From Tsuneonella aeria (GTDB lineage: Bacteria > Pseudomonadota > Alphaproteobacteria > Sphingomonadales > Sphingomonadaceae), in NCBI RefSeq assembly GCF_009827495.1, contig NZ_WTZA01000001.1, positions 1,426,001 through 1,490,000 on the forward strand: DNA of 64,000 nucleotides, given 5' to 3'. Below the pieces are notes generated by a model. The model was not told the origin of the DNA and searched no databases. It saw only the letters and a list, made by a program, of their open reading frames with translations. Shown piece after piece: positions 40,560 through 49,607 of the stretch (its first letter is position 1; the number at the start of each line of letters is the position of its first letter). The translations under genes were made by a program, and so were the position numbers.

Positions 40560-41888
40560 ATGAACGGCCGGCTGAGAGCCAGTATCTACATGTTGCGCTC
40601 AAGCTATTGGTTCATCCCATCCATGATGGCCATTATCGCCATCGGGCTCGGCGTGGTGATGATATGGGTCGATGCGCGGTTCAGTCACGGGTGGATCGAG
40701 GGACTTAGTTGGTATCAGCAGGTGCGGCCTGAAGGCGCACGCGAAATCCTGTCGACGATCGCCGGGTCGATGATAACCGTGGCTGGTGTGGTTTTCTCAA
40801 TCACTATCGTCGCGCTGTCCTACGCTTCCAGCCAATACGGCCCGCGTGTTCTCACGAACTTCATGAGCGATCGAGGTAACACAATTACGCTGGGCACGTT
40901 TATCGCGACGTTTCTCTATTGTCTTGTAGTGCTCCGGACGATCCGGGGCGGCGACGATGCCTTCGTCCCTCAGTATGCCGTTTTCGTGGCCATGCTTCTC
41001 GCAGGCTGCTCGATTGGGGTGCTGATTTATTTCATCCATCATGTCCCTCAAAGCATCCACATCAACCACGTCGTAGCTCGCATCGGAGAGCAGCTCATCG
41101 CCGATACCTCGGAGCGGTTCCCCGCACGAATTGGTTTAAAGCCCGACGGCTCCCACGTGGGTCACGCGGTGCCGGCCACCCACACCGTGCAGGTTTTCAG
41201 CAACGAGGCGGGTTACATTCAAAGCATAGACGAGGACGGCATTCTTGGCCTCGCCACCCAAGCCGACGCACTCATCAAACTAGAGCTTGGCCCCGGAGAC
41301 TTCACCTCGGCGGGACGCACGCTCGCCGAGGTGACCTATTGGAAGCGCTGGGACCAAGAGCGGTCTGATCAGTTACGCGCGTGTTTGACGGTCGGGAAAA
41401 AGCGCACGCCTGAGAACGATTTGCTGTTTCTGGTGAGCGAGCTTGTTGAGATTGCAGCTCGCGCATTGTCACCAGGAGTGAATGACCCGATGACCGCTGT
41501 GACCTGCCTCGACTGGCTCGGCGCAGGGGGCGCAGAACTTGCTGGTCGCGAAATGCCCGATGCTGTGCGGGTGGATGAGGCGGGGCGCCCTCGTGTAATC
41601 GTGCAGCCCAACAGCTTTTCAGAATTTCTGGCAGAGAGCTTTAGCAGGTTGCGAAGCTACGTAGCCGGTGACGTTATTGCGAGCCTGCATTTTCTGGACG
41701 TGATCGGCATCCTGTCGAAAGCTTGCCTGTGCCGTGAACAGATAGACGAGCTCAATGCAGAGTTGACGCTGCTGATTGAACAGGCCCAGGACCGCCTAAA
41801 TGGCCCAGGGCTGCGCGCCGTCCAGGAGCGCGGGAAGTTGGTCGAAGCAACCCTTAAGCATCGTGCACAATCTGTCACTTTCGCTTAG
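40560..41888 (+). CDS. DUF2254 predicted membrane protein
   Basis: 442 residues. Four membrane helices in the first half (SMMAIIAIGLGVVMIWV; TIAGSMITVAGVVFSITIVA; an NTITLGTFIATFLYCLVVL helix; VFVAMLLAGCSIGVLIYFIH) and a soluble second half fit DUF2254. The IVALSYASSQYGPRVLTNFM motif is conserved in the family. Function is unknown. The ATG at 40560 (MNGRLRASIYMLRSSYW) is preferred over 40506 because the extra residues do not look conserved. It forms a rightward membrane-gene run with the DUF421 and BON-MscS genes. Confidence 0.82.
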   Translation: MNGRLRASIYMLRSSYWFIPSMMAIIAIGLGVVMIWVDARFSHGWIEGLSWYQQVRPEGAREILSTIAGSMITVAGVVFSITIVALSYASSQYGPRVLTNFMSDRGNTITLGTFIATFLYCLVVLRTIRGGDDAFVPQYAVFVAMLLAGCSIGVLIYFIHHVPQSIHINHVVARIGEQLIADTSERFPARIGLKPDGSHVGHAVPATHTVQVFSNEAGYIQSIDEDGILGLATQADALIKLELGPGDFTSAGRTLAEVTYWKRWDQERSDQLRACLTVGKKRTPENDLLFLVSELVEIAARALSPGVNDPMTAVTCLDWLGAGGAELAGREMPDAVRVDEAGRPRVIVQPNSFSEFLAESFSRLRSYVAGDVIASLHFLDVIGILSKACLCREQIDELNAELTLLIEQAQDRLNGPGLRAVQERGKLVEATLKHRAQSVTFA

Positions 41889-42113
41889 ACATCGAAGTTG
41901 TCTAGCAATCGGCCGGGTGGCCTCAGTTGAGGCACGCCAAGATTTCCCACGAGACGAGCTTCGGAACGGACCAGCGATAGCGGGCTGCGCTGATCCCTTC
42001 AGCTTTCGCAGCTTGTGGGTGAGACTGGCTTGGAGCTTACTTCAATGCGGGTTTGCTCAACGACACGCTTCCGGGATACCGACACACGATCCTTCATGGG
42101 ATAAAGTCTGTCT

Positions 42114-43493
42114 ATGAAGTCCGCCCTGATCTTAGCTGCATTTGTCTTCAGCCTCGTCAGTTATCCCTGTGGCGCGCAAAGCGGGCCTGTGGCGGGAGTG
42201 GACCCGTCCCCCATTGCGTCTTCCCCCGACGGCACGGCTACGATTTCGTCAACTGAGGCCGCAAACCAGGACAGCGACATCGCCTCGCGACTGCAGGGCA
42301 TATACCGCGAGCTGGATGGTCTGGAGCCGATCCAAGTGGCGGTCGACTCAGGCGTTGTCGTGTTGTCCGGCTCGCTTGTTCAGTCGGGAGACATCGACCG
42401 AGCTCGGCAGATCGCGCTACGAGTCGACGGCGTCGTCGCGGTGCAGAACAATCTCAAGAAATCTGGAGACGTGTCGGAGACACTGTCTCCGGTTATGGCG
42501 CGGCTCAAGGAGCGCCTCGATCAGATAGTCAAATTTCTGCCCCTTTTAGCGATCGCGCTGATCATCATGGTGCTGTTCTGGCTCTTGGGAAGCGCGCTTG
42601 CACGCGCGCGGTCTTTCTGGAACCGGATATCACCCAACAGCTTCCTTGCCGACCTTTTGGCGACGACCGCGCGACTGCTGGTGATCGTGACGGGCCTTGT
42701 CATCGCACTGGACCTTCTGGGTGCGACGACCTTACTTGGCGCGATATTGGGGTCGGCAGGTGTCGTCGGTTTGGCCATCGGTTTCGCCGTAAAGGATACG
42801 GTCGACAACTACGTCAGCTCTATCATGCTATCGATCCGGCAGCCTTTCCGTGCCCATGATCATGTCGTGATCGGAGACCGGGAGGGGCTTGTGATCCGTC
42901 TAACCAGCCGGGCTACGATCCTGATGACGCTAGAGGGCAACCACCTCCGCATTCCCAACAGCACCGTCTTTATGTCCGAGATACTGAACTACACCCGCAA
43001 TTCGGAAAGGCGGTTTGAATTCACGCTCGGGATTGATGCCGAAGATGATCCTGGTGAGGCTATGAGGGTAGGCATCGATCGCTTGAGTGAGTTACCATTC
43101 TTGCTGCGTGATCCTGCGCCGAGTGCGCGGCTGGATGAGGTTGGCGATAGCAATATAATACTAAAATTCCTCGGCTGGATCGATCAGACCGAAACTGATT
43201 GGTTCAAGGCCCGAAGTGCGGCAATCCGCGCGGTGAAGATGGCCCTGGAAGCGCAAGGCTTTGGGCTCCCCGAACCAACTTATCGTCTCCGCTTTGATCA
43301 CGGCCACCCGCTAGAGATCGCACGAAGCGGCGCACCTGCTCTCCGTAAGAAATTCAAGGGCGAGGACAAAGCGACGATGGCCGTGGATCATCAAGACGTA
43401 GCTGCCGAAACTAATATCGAAAAGAAGGTCACTGAAGAGCGCGAAAGAAGCGTGGAGGAAGATATGCTAGATCGCAGGAGACCTATCGAATAA
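42114..43493 (+). CDS. BON domain - MscS mechanosensitive channel fusion
   Basis: 459 residues with a signal peptide (MKSALILAAFVFSLVSYPCGA). A periplasmic BON domain (~65-120, IQVAVDSGVVVLSGSLVQSG and ALRVDGVVAVQNNL) comes first. Membrane helices at about 140-230 follow, including the pore-lining GAILGSAGVVGLAIGFAVKD, and then the MscS beta domain (LEGNHLRIPNSTVF). MscS channels open on hypo-osmotic shock; BON domains bind phospholipid. The C-terminal ~60 residues are highly charged. It completes the membrane cargo and ends 205 bp before the integrase stop. Confidence 0.9.
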   Translation: MKSALILAAFVFSLVSYPCGAQSGPVAGVDPSPIASSPDGTATISSTEAANQDSDIASRLQGIYRELDGLEPIQVAVDSGVVVLSGSLVQSGDIDRARQIALRVDGVVAVQNNLKKSGDVSETLSPVMARLKERLDQIVKFLPLLAIALIIMVLFWLLGSALARARSFWNRISPNSFLADLLATTARLLVIVTGLVIALDLLGATTLLGAILGSAGVVGLAIGFAVKDTVDNYVSSIMLSIRQPFRAHDHVVIGDREGLVIRLTSRATILMTLEGNHLRIPNSTVFMSEILNYTRNSERRFEFTLGIDAEDDPGEAMRVGIDRLSELPFLLRDPAPSARLDEVGDSNIILKFLGWIDQTETDWFKARSAAIRAVKMALEAQGFGLPEPTYRLRFDHGHPLEIARSGAPALRKKFKGEDKATMAVDHQDVAAETNIEKKVTEERERSVEEDMLDRRRPIE

Positions 43494-43671
43494 CGCGAGG
43501 TCGAAAACAATGCTGTCATGTATCACCTCTGGAGAGGTTAACTCTCCGAATGCTCTTCGCGATTGCATTGTGCGCACGGCTCAATGGAATGGCCTCCGAG
43601 GTGAACAATTCGCCCTACTTGGGCTAGCGGTTTGTGGCACAACTCCGGGCGTTCAAAAAGGCTCGGACGAT

Positions 43672-43717
43672 TGTCCGCTTTCCACCCAATTGCAGACGCT
43701 AGGCAACGTCCGCTTTC
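43672..43717 (+). repeat. dispersed repeat, copy D (5' half)
   Basis: Matches the first half of copy C (TGTCCGCTTTCCACCCAATT...). It runs into the last codons of the integrase gene, so the repeat may have supplied or altered that gene's end. Confidence 0.6.
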
Positions 43718-44946
43718 CTGATCGGCGTCACCTTTGCACCAGCCGCGCCATCGCTCGCGCAGTAGGCCGCCCAATCATCCATCAGCCGCCGTCGTTTGTC
43801 GAACAGGTCGCCGCGCCGATAAGCCCGCTCCACCTTGTTCTCGATCGTGTGAGCGAGCGCCATTTCCGCCACTTCATGGGCATACCCGGTGCATTCGGCT
43901 GCCCAATCGCGGAAGCCCGAACGGAAGCCGTGCACGGTCGCGCCAACCTTCATTCGGCGCATGAGCATTCCCATTGCCATGCCGGACAACTGGCCGCCCT
44001 TCGCGCCGGGAAACAGATAGTCGCTGCCGAGCGGCTGGAGGCGTTCGAGGATAGCAACAGCGCGCGGGGACAGCGGGACGCGATGCTCTTTCGCGGCCTT
44101 CATGCGGTCGGCTGGGATCGCCCAGATTGCCTTGTCCAAATCGACCTCTGCCCAAGTCGCGCCGATCACCTCGCCAGAGCGGGCAGCGGTGAGGATCGTA
44201 AATTCCAGCGCCAGCGCCGCCACGGCGTCTCGCTTGTGCAGCGCGCGCACGAATGCGGGTATTTCCTCATAGGGGAGCGCCTTGTGGTGCCCTCGCGACA
44301 GGCGGGTGCGAGCGGGCAGAATTTGCGCAAGGTGGCCGCGCCAGCGCGCCGGGTTCTCCCCATGGCGATAGCCGCGCGCCTTGGCGCTATCGAGCACGGT
44401 TTCAATCCGCCCGCGAATCCGGCTGGCAGTCTCGGCTTTCCCCTTCCAGATTGGCTCCAGGATCTTGAGCACGTGCGCCGTCTCGACCTCGGCAACCGGC
44501 AAATTACCGATCACGGGATAAACATAGGTGTCGAGCGTGTTGCGCCATTGCTGGCGATGCTTGGGATTGCGCCAGCTTTCCTCGTTCGCCGCGATGTAGG
44601 CCGCTGCCACGTCCCTGAACGTGGTTCCGGCCACCTTGGCAGCCTGAGCCGCCGCAAGCGCCTCAGCGGCCTCCCGATCGCGTTCCTCCAGCGGATCGAC
44701 GCCTGCCTTAACCTTCAAGCGCAGCGCCGCCGCTTCGTCCCGAGCATCGGCAAGTGACATTCCGCCCTGCCCAGCCGCACCAAGGCCAACGTCGCGCGAT
44801 TTGCCGTTGAGCATGAAGCGATAGACCCATGAGCGTGCCCCACTCGGTTTGACCAGCAAATGCAGCCCGGCCCCGTCCGCATGCCGTCCCGGCTTGGCGT
44901 TCTTCACCGCAAGAGGGGTTAGCGCGTTACTCAGCTTCCTTGGCAT
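43699..44946 (-). CDS. P4-type tyrosine recombinase (integrase)
   Basis: 415 residues. The N-terminal DUF4102-type arm-binding domain is recognisable (LTPLAVKNAKPGRHADGAGL, then WVYRFMLNGKSRDVGLG). A core-binding domain and the catalytic domain follow, with Arg in ILTAARSGEVIGATW, His-x-x-Arg in VHGFRSGFRDWAAE, His in MALAHTIENK and the nucleophile Tyr in VERAYRRGD. It should integrate the element into the tRNA-Ser 3' end and sits 215 bp inside the right att site. The family is well matched and complete. Confidence 0.95.
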   Translation of the reverse strand: MPRKLSNALTPLAVKNAKPGRHADGAGLHLLVKPSGARSWVYRFMLNGKSRDVGLGAAGQGGMSLADARDEAAALRLKVKAGVDPLEERDREAAEALAAAQAAKVAGTTFRDVAAAYIAANEESWRNPKHRQQWRNTLDTYVYPVIGNLPVAEVETAHVLKILEPIWKGKAETASRIRGRIETVLDSAKARGYRHGENPARWRGHLAQILPARTRLSRGHHKALPYEEIPAFVRALHKRDAVAALALEFTILTAARSGEVIGATWAEVDLDKAIWAIPADRMKAAKEHRVPLSPRAVAILERLQPLGSDYLFPGAKGGQLSGMAMGMLMRRMKVGATVHGFRSGFRDWAAECTGYAHEVAEMALAHTIENKVERAYRRGDLFDKRRRLMDDWAAYCASDGAAGAKVTPIRKADVA

Positions 44947-45008
44947 TTCGGCTCCCTGTCAGGGAATCGAACCTGCCAGCGCCCTGCCACATTGGCGGAA
45001 TTAGCAGC

Positions 45009-45053
45009 CGTTCCCATAACCGTTCCCCGATAATAGCGGGGTTTTATGGGAAC
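45009..45053. repeat. right-end integrase arm-type sites
   Basis: GTTCCCA at 45010 and GTTCCCC at 45022 are in tandem with a 12-bp period, and an inverted copy (TGGGAAC) lies at 45047-45053. The first 25 bp match the left end at 30666-30690 with one mismatch. The set lies between the integrase gene and attR. Confidence 0.6.
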
Positions 45054-45161
45054 GCAACGGAACACATGCGGACGGTCAAAACGCCGAAATGGCGTAAAAT
45101 CCTACGTGCTGCAGGGGTTTCTAGGACAAATCCGAATACATCCGGCAGGTAGTAAGGCGGA

Positions 45162-45177
45162 CTCCGTCTCCGCCACT
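45162..45177 (+). other. attR core of the tRNA-Ser element
   Basis: Exact copy of the 16-bp tRNA-Ser 3' end (30610-30625). It is followed by sequence unlike that at attL, so the crossover lies within these 16 bp. Confidence 0.85.
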
Positions 45178-46162
45178 CGCCCCAGGGTAAACTCCTCAAG
45201 TTGTGAAATAATTCAGTAATTACCCTGCTGGGGTTCCCACCGCCGTTCCCACTGCACGATGTGGTTGTCGGCGATCAATGGTGAACGGGACAGGACAAGA
45301 GGGGCGGCGGAGGCAATGCAGAGATGCGCTCTTCCGCCTGATTAGGTCCGCACCCTAATGGATTAGGTCGGCCTAATCGCCTGCGGGCGACGTCGCGAGA
45401 GGCGGAACCGGGCAACTCCGCGGAATCTGGCATTTTGCCATGCCTTTGGCTGACCCAATCCAACCTAATTACCCTCCTCTCTCGCTCGCTCTTTCCGCAG
45501 GAGAAAAGCAAAGAAAGCGCCCGCGACTCTGCGCCAGAACGCACTGCCAAAACTGACAATTCATTCTGCGCTGTAGATGGCGTTCTAGCGCGGACCGGTC
45601 AGCCAAATCGGTATCACTCTTTTCCTAGCCGAGTGAGTGCAGATCACCGGCTTCATGGCCGAGCCGGTCTGCTCGTGGGAACTGCCGTGGGAACCAGCTT
45701 GGGCCGTGAGTTCGCGACCCAGAGAAAACTGCCATGAATCACGCCACGGAGGCGGATCGAACCTCAGCCGAACCATTTCTGTGAGAGCTCCTGAGAAGCA
45801 AGGGTGCTGAGAGCCAGGTCCCTCTCGGTGGATCTGCCCTTCTACACCCCCCCCACGGGGTACACGTGGCGCAGGGAGGGGGGGCGTCTTCCCTGAACGG
45901 TTCCATGCAGGTGATCTAAGGCTAGATATCCCAGGATGAGAGCACCCGACGACCCACCGCTCTGCCCAAACCAAAGCTGCACTTCCGCTTTGCGCCTTCA
46001 TTCCGGACGTTAAGCGTCGCCGCAGAACAGCCCGGAAGCTGCCTTCTGCGTGAGCCGGTCAGCGACAAATTTCACCCTTAGTGGGTGCCCCGATGCTTAG
46101 CGCAGACGAGTGGTCACTTGGCCGCTCACGGGGCATCCTTAAATGGGAGCAGTCGTATTAAC
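45178..46162. other. 985-bp region without a convincing gene
   Basis: Short reading frames occur on both strands, but none has a domain, composition or ribosome binding site that supports it. The region holds two pairs of GTTCCCA/TGGGAAC tandem sites (45233-45251; 45676-45694) and a cluster of GATTAGG/CCTAATC motifs (45340-45378). It is probably debris and recombination sites between two insertions. Confidence 0.55.
45340..45378. repeat. GATTAGG / CCTAATC motif cluster
   Basis: GATTAGG occurs at 45340 and 45361, CCTAAT at 45354 and CCTAATC at 45372, giving direct and inverted copies within 39 bp. The last two form a 7-bp stem with a 4-nt loop. A related CCTAATT lies near 45462. Role unknown. 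Confidence 0.5.
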
Positions 46163-47197
46163 TCAATGATGCAGCCCTAGGCTCGCTATGACATCCGCCC
46201 AAGACACCAGCTTGAAGTTTTGCGCCGCTGGTGCGTTGACCCCGTCCTGCACTACCAGCAGCCCCGTTGGATAGTCCGGTCCGAAATCCCCGAGCACGAG
46301 GGCGATGCCATCGGTTTCCTCGGTGCTGCCGACCACGCCGCGGCCGACGCGGAAGCGGCCCGCCGGACGCAACGACGGCAATTCGTACAACACGTAAGCA
46401 TTGTCACCCTGGCTGGAGGCGACCAGCCACCCGCCGTCGGCGCCGCTTTCCGCCAGTGCCAACCCTTCGACATCCGCGACCAGATGCCGGCCGTCGGCGG
46501 GCGCGACGAGCGTGGCCGTCTCGCTGCCACCCGGCCCGACCTCGAAGCGCCAGATGCCGACGTCTTCTTCGCCCACGTAAAGCAGCCCGCTGCGCTGATC
46601 GACCACGCAACCCTCCGGCTGGGTGGCGAGCTTGAGCGAGCGCACTGTCGTGCCGCTCACCGCGCCGCCGCTCACCTCCAGGCGAACCTGTTCGATCCGC
46701 CCGGTCTTGAGCACCGAAAAGGCGAACAACTCGTCGCCGAGCTGGGCGAGACACACCCCATAGGCTTCGCCGGCCCCGCCGCTCACCTCGCCCAGCGCCA
46801 CCAGCTGCCCGCCAGTTGTGTCGAGGCGGTAGAGACGCAACCTGGCGCCGGCGAGGTCATTTCGGTCGCTGGCAGCGACCAGCACGGTGCCATCAGCCAA
46901 GGTCGTCAGGTCAACGTTGTTCAACCGGCCGGCAGGCTCAAACGAACGCACCTTTCCGTCGAGGCCATAGACGTACAAGCCGGCCTTCTTGTCGGTCGCG
47001 ACAATCAGGCTGGCGGCGGGGTCGGCGGCGTTGCGCCAGATCGCGGGATCGTCCGCCGCATCGGCGGCGACCGTGCCGACCGGCGTGGTTTCCCCGCGGG
47101 CGGTAACGGTGACGGCCGGCAGCGAGTTCGGCACCGGCGCGGTGGTGGTGCAGCCCGCGGTCGCCGCGAGCAGCGCGAGAGTAAAAACCCGGCGCAT
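46163..47197 (-). CDS. beta-propeller phytase, lipoprotein
   Basis: 344 residues with a lipobox (TLALLAATAGCTT). The beta-propeller phytase fold is marked by ADAADDPAIWRNAADPAASL near residue 50, TDKKAGLYVYGLDG, QPEGCVVDQRSGLLYVGEED, and VASSQGDNAYVLYELP. These motifs supply calcium and phosphate ligands. The enzyme releases phosphate from phytate at the cell surface. The first base of its start codon is the last of the TonB receptor gene, so they are co-transcribed from a promoter with a PHO box. Confidence 0.92.
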   Translation of the reverse strand: MRRVFTLALLAATAGCTTTAPVPNSLPAVTVTARGETTPVGTVAADAADDPAIWRNAADPAASLIVATDKKAGLYVYGLDGKVRSFEPAGRLNNVDLTTLADGTVLVAASDRNDLAGARLRLYRLDTTGGQLVALGEVSGGAGEAYGVCLAQLGDELFAFSVLKTGRIEQVRLEVSGGAVSGTTVRSLKLATQPEGCVVDQRSGLLYVGEEDVGIWRFEVGPGGSETATLVAPADGRHLVADVEGLALAESGADGGWLVASSQGDNAYVLYELPSLRPAGRFRVGRGVVGSTEETDGIALVLGDFGPDYPTGLLVVQDGVNAPAAQNFKLVSWADVIASLGLHH

Positions 47198-49533
47198 CAG
47201 AAGGCGTACCTTGCGACGACCTGGAACACCGGTCCGGCGCGCTCACTCTCGAGCTCGTACTCGTCGAAGTCGCGGTCGATCTGGTCTGCGATGGTGGTGA
47301 ACTTGTTGAACGTTTCAGCCTTCGCGCTGTCCAGTAGGTTCGATCCCACCGCGCGGATGGTGAAGCTGTCACCGATGCGCTTTTCGACGAACACCTCCAG
47401 GTCCGCGCCGTACGTGGTGCGCACTTCCTCGCCTACCAGACGGTCAACCGCCGCCCCCTGCTTGCGGTAGGTGGCGCCGAACGCCGCAGCCAGCGTACGC
47501 AGGTTCTGGATGAAGCCGAAGTTGTAGACGTATTTCGACTGGCCGTTGAACCGCCGCTCACCGAACTGGTCGGTGATGTTGCTATCCAGAAGCGACAGGT
47601 TGCCGAACACACCAGTGTCGCGCAGGCCGATGAAGCCAAGGTCGGACGACAGGTCGAATTCGATGCCGTACACCTCGCCGTTGCCCGCATTGCGCGGCTG
47701 GAGGACGAAGGTGCCAGCGCCTTCCGAGCCTTCCGCTCCGGTGTTGGCGATCTCGACCAGATCTTTCACGTCGCGGTAGAACAGGTTGACGCCAATTACA
47801 CCAGTGCGGCCAATGCGGTGCTCGTACCCCAGGTCCGCGCCCCACGCAGTCTCGGGCCTGAGCAGCGGGTTGCCGAGCAGGTCGTTGTCGCCAAGCTCCG
47901 CCTCTAGCAGCGCGGGCGAGATATAGTCGAACCGTGGGCGGCGCATGGTCCGCGCGACCGAGCCGGTCACCCGGCCAGCGCCGACCTGGTACTTGAACGA
48001 GGCGGAGGGCAGCAGCGCATCGTAATCGGTGCGCGAACTGCCGAGCCCGGCGCCGACCGTCTGGTCGTCGATACGAACCTCGGTGTTTTCCCACCGCACG
48101 CCCGCTTCGAAGCGGAGCGGCCCGCTGTCGCCTTCGACCAGCGCGTAAACGTCGCGGCGATCTTCGTCGATCGTGTTGAGGCCGCCGGCGGCGGGCTGGA
48201 GCGCGGGGAAGTTGTCCGGCGCGAATTCGCCCGGATCGCGGCTGAACTGGTCGTAGCCGCTACGGTCCGCGGCGGTGAGGTTGAAGCGGCTGCGGATCGT
48301 CTGAATATTGGTCGCCCGATCCTTATTCTGCGCAAAGGCGCCGATCGCGAAGTCGACTCCGCTGCCGAGTCCGAACACGTGCTCCAGCTTGGCGAACACT
48401 TCGTCGTCGCGGGTCGTGCGGGTGGTCAGGTCGCCGGTGAAGCGCGGAGCGGAGCGGTCGAAATCGACCTCGTATTCGAATTCGTCCTGCGCATCGTCGA
48501 ACCGGGCGAAGCCGACCCGCAGCTTGGTCTCGCCCAGCGCCCAGCGGTGGTCGAGCTCAGCGCCCAGAGACCAGCTTTCCTGGTCAATCGAATTGACGTT
48601 GGCGTTGTCGGTCAACAGATTGCCCGGGGTGCTGGTGCGCACCGGACCGGTGATCGCGGTCGGATCGTCATACTCGAAGGACCGTTCGCTCTCGGTACGG
48701 TCGGTCCGGACGTACGAGCCGGAAATCTCGAAATCGGTCGTTGCCCCCTCGATGCCCCAGGCGACGTTGCCCGAGTAATCGGTGCCGTTGCGGATGTCGG
48801 TCTGGTCTTCGCGGTTGTCGAATTCGTTCGTCGCAAAGTCGGGATCGTTCTCGGGCGAGTCGCCGAACCGCAGGCTGCTCTTCTTCTTGGGGTTATAGCG
48901 GCCTTGCACGTTGGCGCCGAGCAGCACTCGTCCAGGCCCCAGCGCGCCGCCATAATAGAAGCCGCTGCTCGGCTTGACCTTGCCGTCGTCGAACAACAGC
49001 GCGCCGCCCCGGACGTAGCCGCCATCGAGGGTGTAGCCATCACGCAGCACGATGTTGAGCGTGCCCGCGACCGCATCGCCCGAACGGCGAGCGGAGGACG
49101 ACCTGACAATCTCCACCTGCTTGATCAGTTCGGCTGGAATGCGGTCGAGGAAGAACGAGCGATCCGCCTGGCCGCCGGGGACCTTCTCACCATTGATCAG
49201 GATCTGCGTGTATCCGGGATCCAGCCCGCGTAACCGCGCGCCGTCGCTTTCGATCACGTCCGACAGGAAAGTGACCGATGGCACGCGCTTCAGGGCATCG
49301 CCCGCGGTCAGCGGTTCGAACCGCTGGAAGTATTCCTCGTCATACACCAGCACCGGCTCGGCCGCCTCGCTGCGATTGCGGAAGCCGATATCAGCCTGGA
49401 CGACGATCTCCTGGCTGGTCTTGATATCGCGGTCGGGCCTTTCGGCTACGCTGTCGGGGTTGTCGGCGGTCTGGGCGAAAGCGGGCGTGACGGCGAGCGC
49501 AAGCATGCTTGCGCCGCAAAACAAACGAATCAT
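47197..49533 (-). CDS. TonB-dependent outer-membrane receptor (phytase-linked)
   Basis: 778 residues with a signal peptide (CGASMLALAVTPAFAQ). The plug domain (~60-170) carries ALKRVPSVTFLSDVIESDGA, RLRGLDPGYTQILINGEKVP and the DRIPAELIKQVEIVRSSSAR segment. The ~22-strand barrel ends in an aromatic residue (FQVVARYAF), as expected for BAM insertion. Immediate linkage to a phytase and a PHO box 75 bp upstream suggests that it imports phytate or inositol phosphates under phosphate starvation; substrate is inferred. Confidence 0.9.
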   Translation of the reverse strand: MIRLFCGASMLALAVTPAFAQTADNPDSVAERPDRDIKTSQEIVVQADIGFRNRSEAAEPVLVYDEEYFQRFEPLTAGDALKRVPSVTFLSDVIESDGARLRGLDPGYTQILINGEKVPGGQADRSFFLDRIPAELIKQVEIVRSSSARRSGDAVAGTLNIVLRDGYTLDGGYVRGGALLFDDGKVKPSSGFYYGGALGPGRVLLGANVQGRYNPKKKSSLRFGDSPENDPDFATNEFDNREDQTDIRNGTDYSGNVAWGIEGATTDFEISGSYVRTDRTESERSFEYDDPTAITGPVRTSTPGNLLTDNANVNSIDQESWSLGAELDHRWALGETKLRVGFARFDDAQDEFEYEVDFDRSAPRFTGDLTTRTTRDDEVFAKLEHVFGLGSGVDFAIGAFAQNKDRATNIQTIRSRFNLTAADRSGYDQFSRDPGEFAPDNFPALQPAAGGLNTIDEDRRDVYALVEGDSGPLRFEAGVRWENTEVRIDDQTVGAGLGSSRTDYDALLPSASFKYQVGAGRVTGSVARTMRRPRFDYISPALLEAELGDNDLLGNPLLRPETAWGADLGYEHRIGRTGVIGVNLFYRDVKDLVEIANTGAEGSEGAGTFVLQPRNAGNGEVYGIEFDLSSDLGFIGLRDTGVFGNLSLLDSNITDQFGERRFNGQSKYVYNFGFIQNLRTLAAAFGATYRKQGAAVDRLVGEEVRTTYGADLEVFVEKRIGDSFTIRAVGSNLLDSAKAETFNKFTTIADQIDRDFDEYELESERAGPVFQVVARYAF

Positions 49534-49607
49534 AAATTCTCGAGCCCCTCGGTCGGTGAACTGAGCCGGCCGCTAGGGTTGCAATGTTACGGGATCGCGG
49601 ACTCTGC

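Larger units (their letters stand above)
30626..45177. mobile_element. ~14.55-kb integrative (satellite-like) element in tRNA-Ser
   Basis: Bounded by the 16-bp att repeat and carrying a P4-type integrase at the right end. It has an AlpA/excisionase gene, a Toprim primase, a RepA-like ATPase, and an overlapping pair of phage-associated small genes. There are no capsid, tail, lysis, conjugation or relaxase genes. Visible base composition is lower in GC than the flanks, most clearly from about 36 to 43.5 kb. Both ends carry a 25-bp near-identical repeat (30666-30690 and 45009-45033) that looks like integrase arm sites. It best fits a replication-competent satellite or integrative element that borrows a helper; which kind is inference. 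Confidence 0.82.

Noticed and set aside
37731..43717. attC sites of an integron cassette array
   Set aside because: The repeats separate single genes in one direction, but they lack the GTTRRRY and RYYYAAC core pairs, and the integrase is P4-type, not IntI.
45010..45025. LexA box near the integrase
   Set aside because: The two GTTC units are separated by 8 bp, not 7; better explained as 12-bp-period arm sites.
45275..46001. Small reading frames in the 985-bp gap
   Set aside because: No ribosome binding sites, domains or coding composition; frames are interrupted and proline/arginine-rich by chance.
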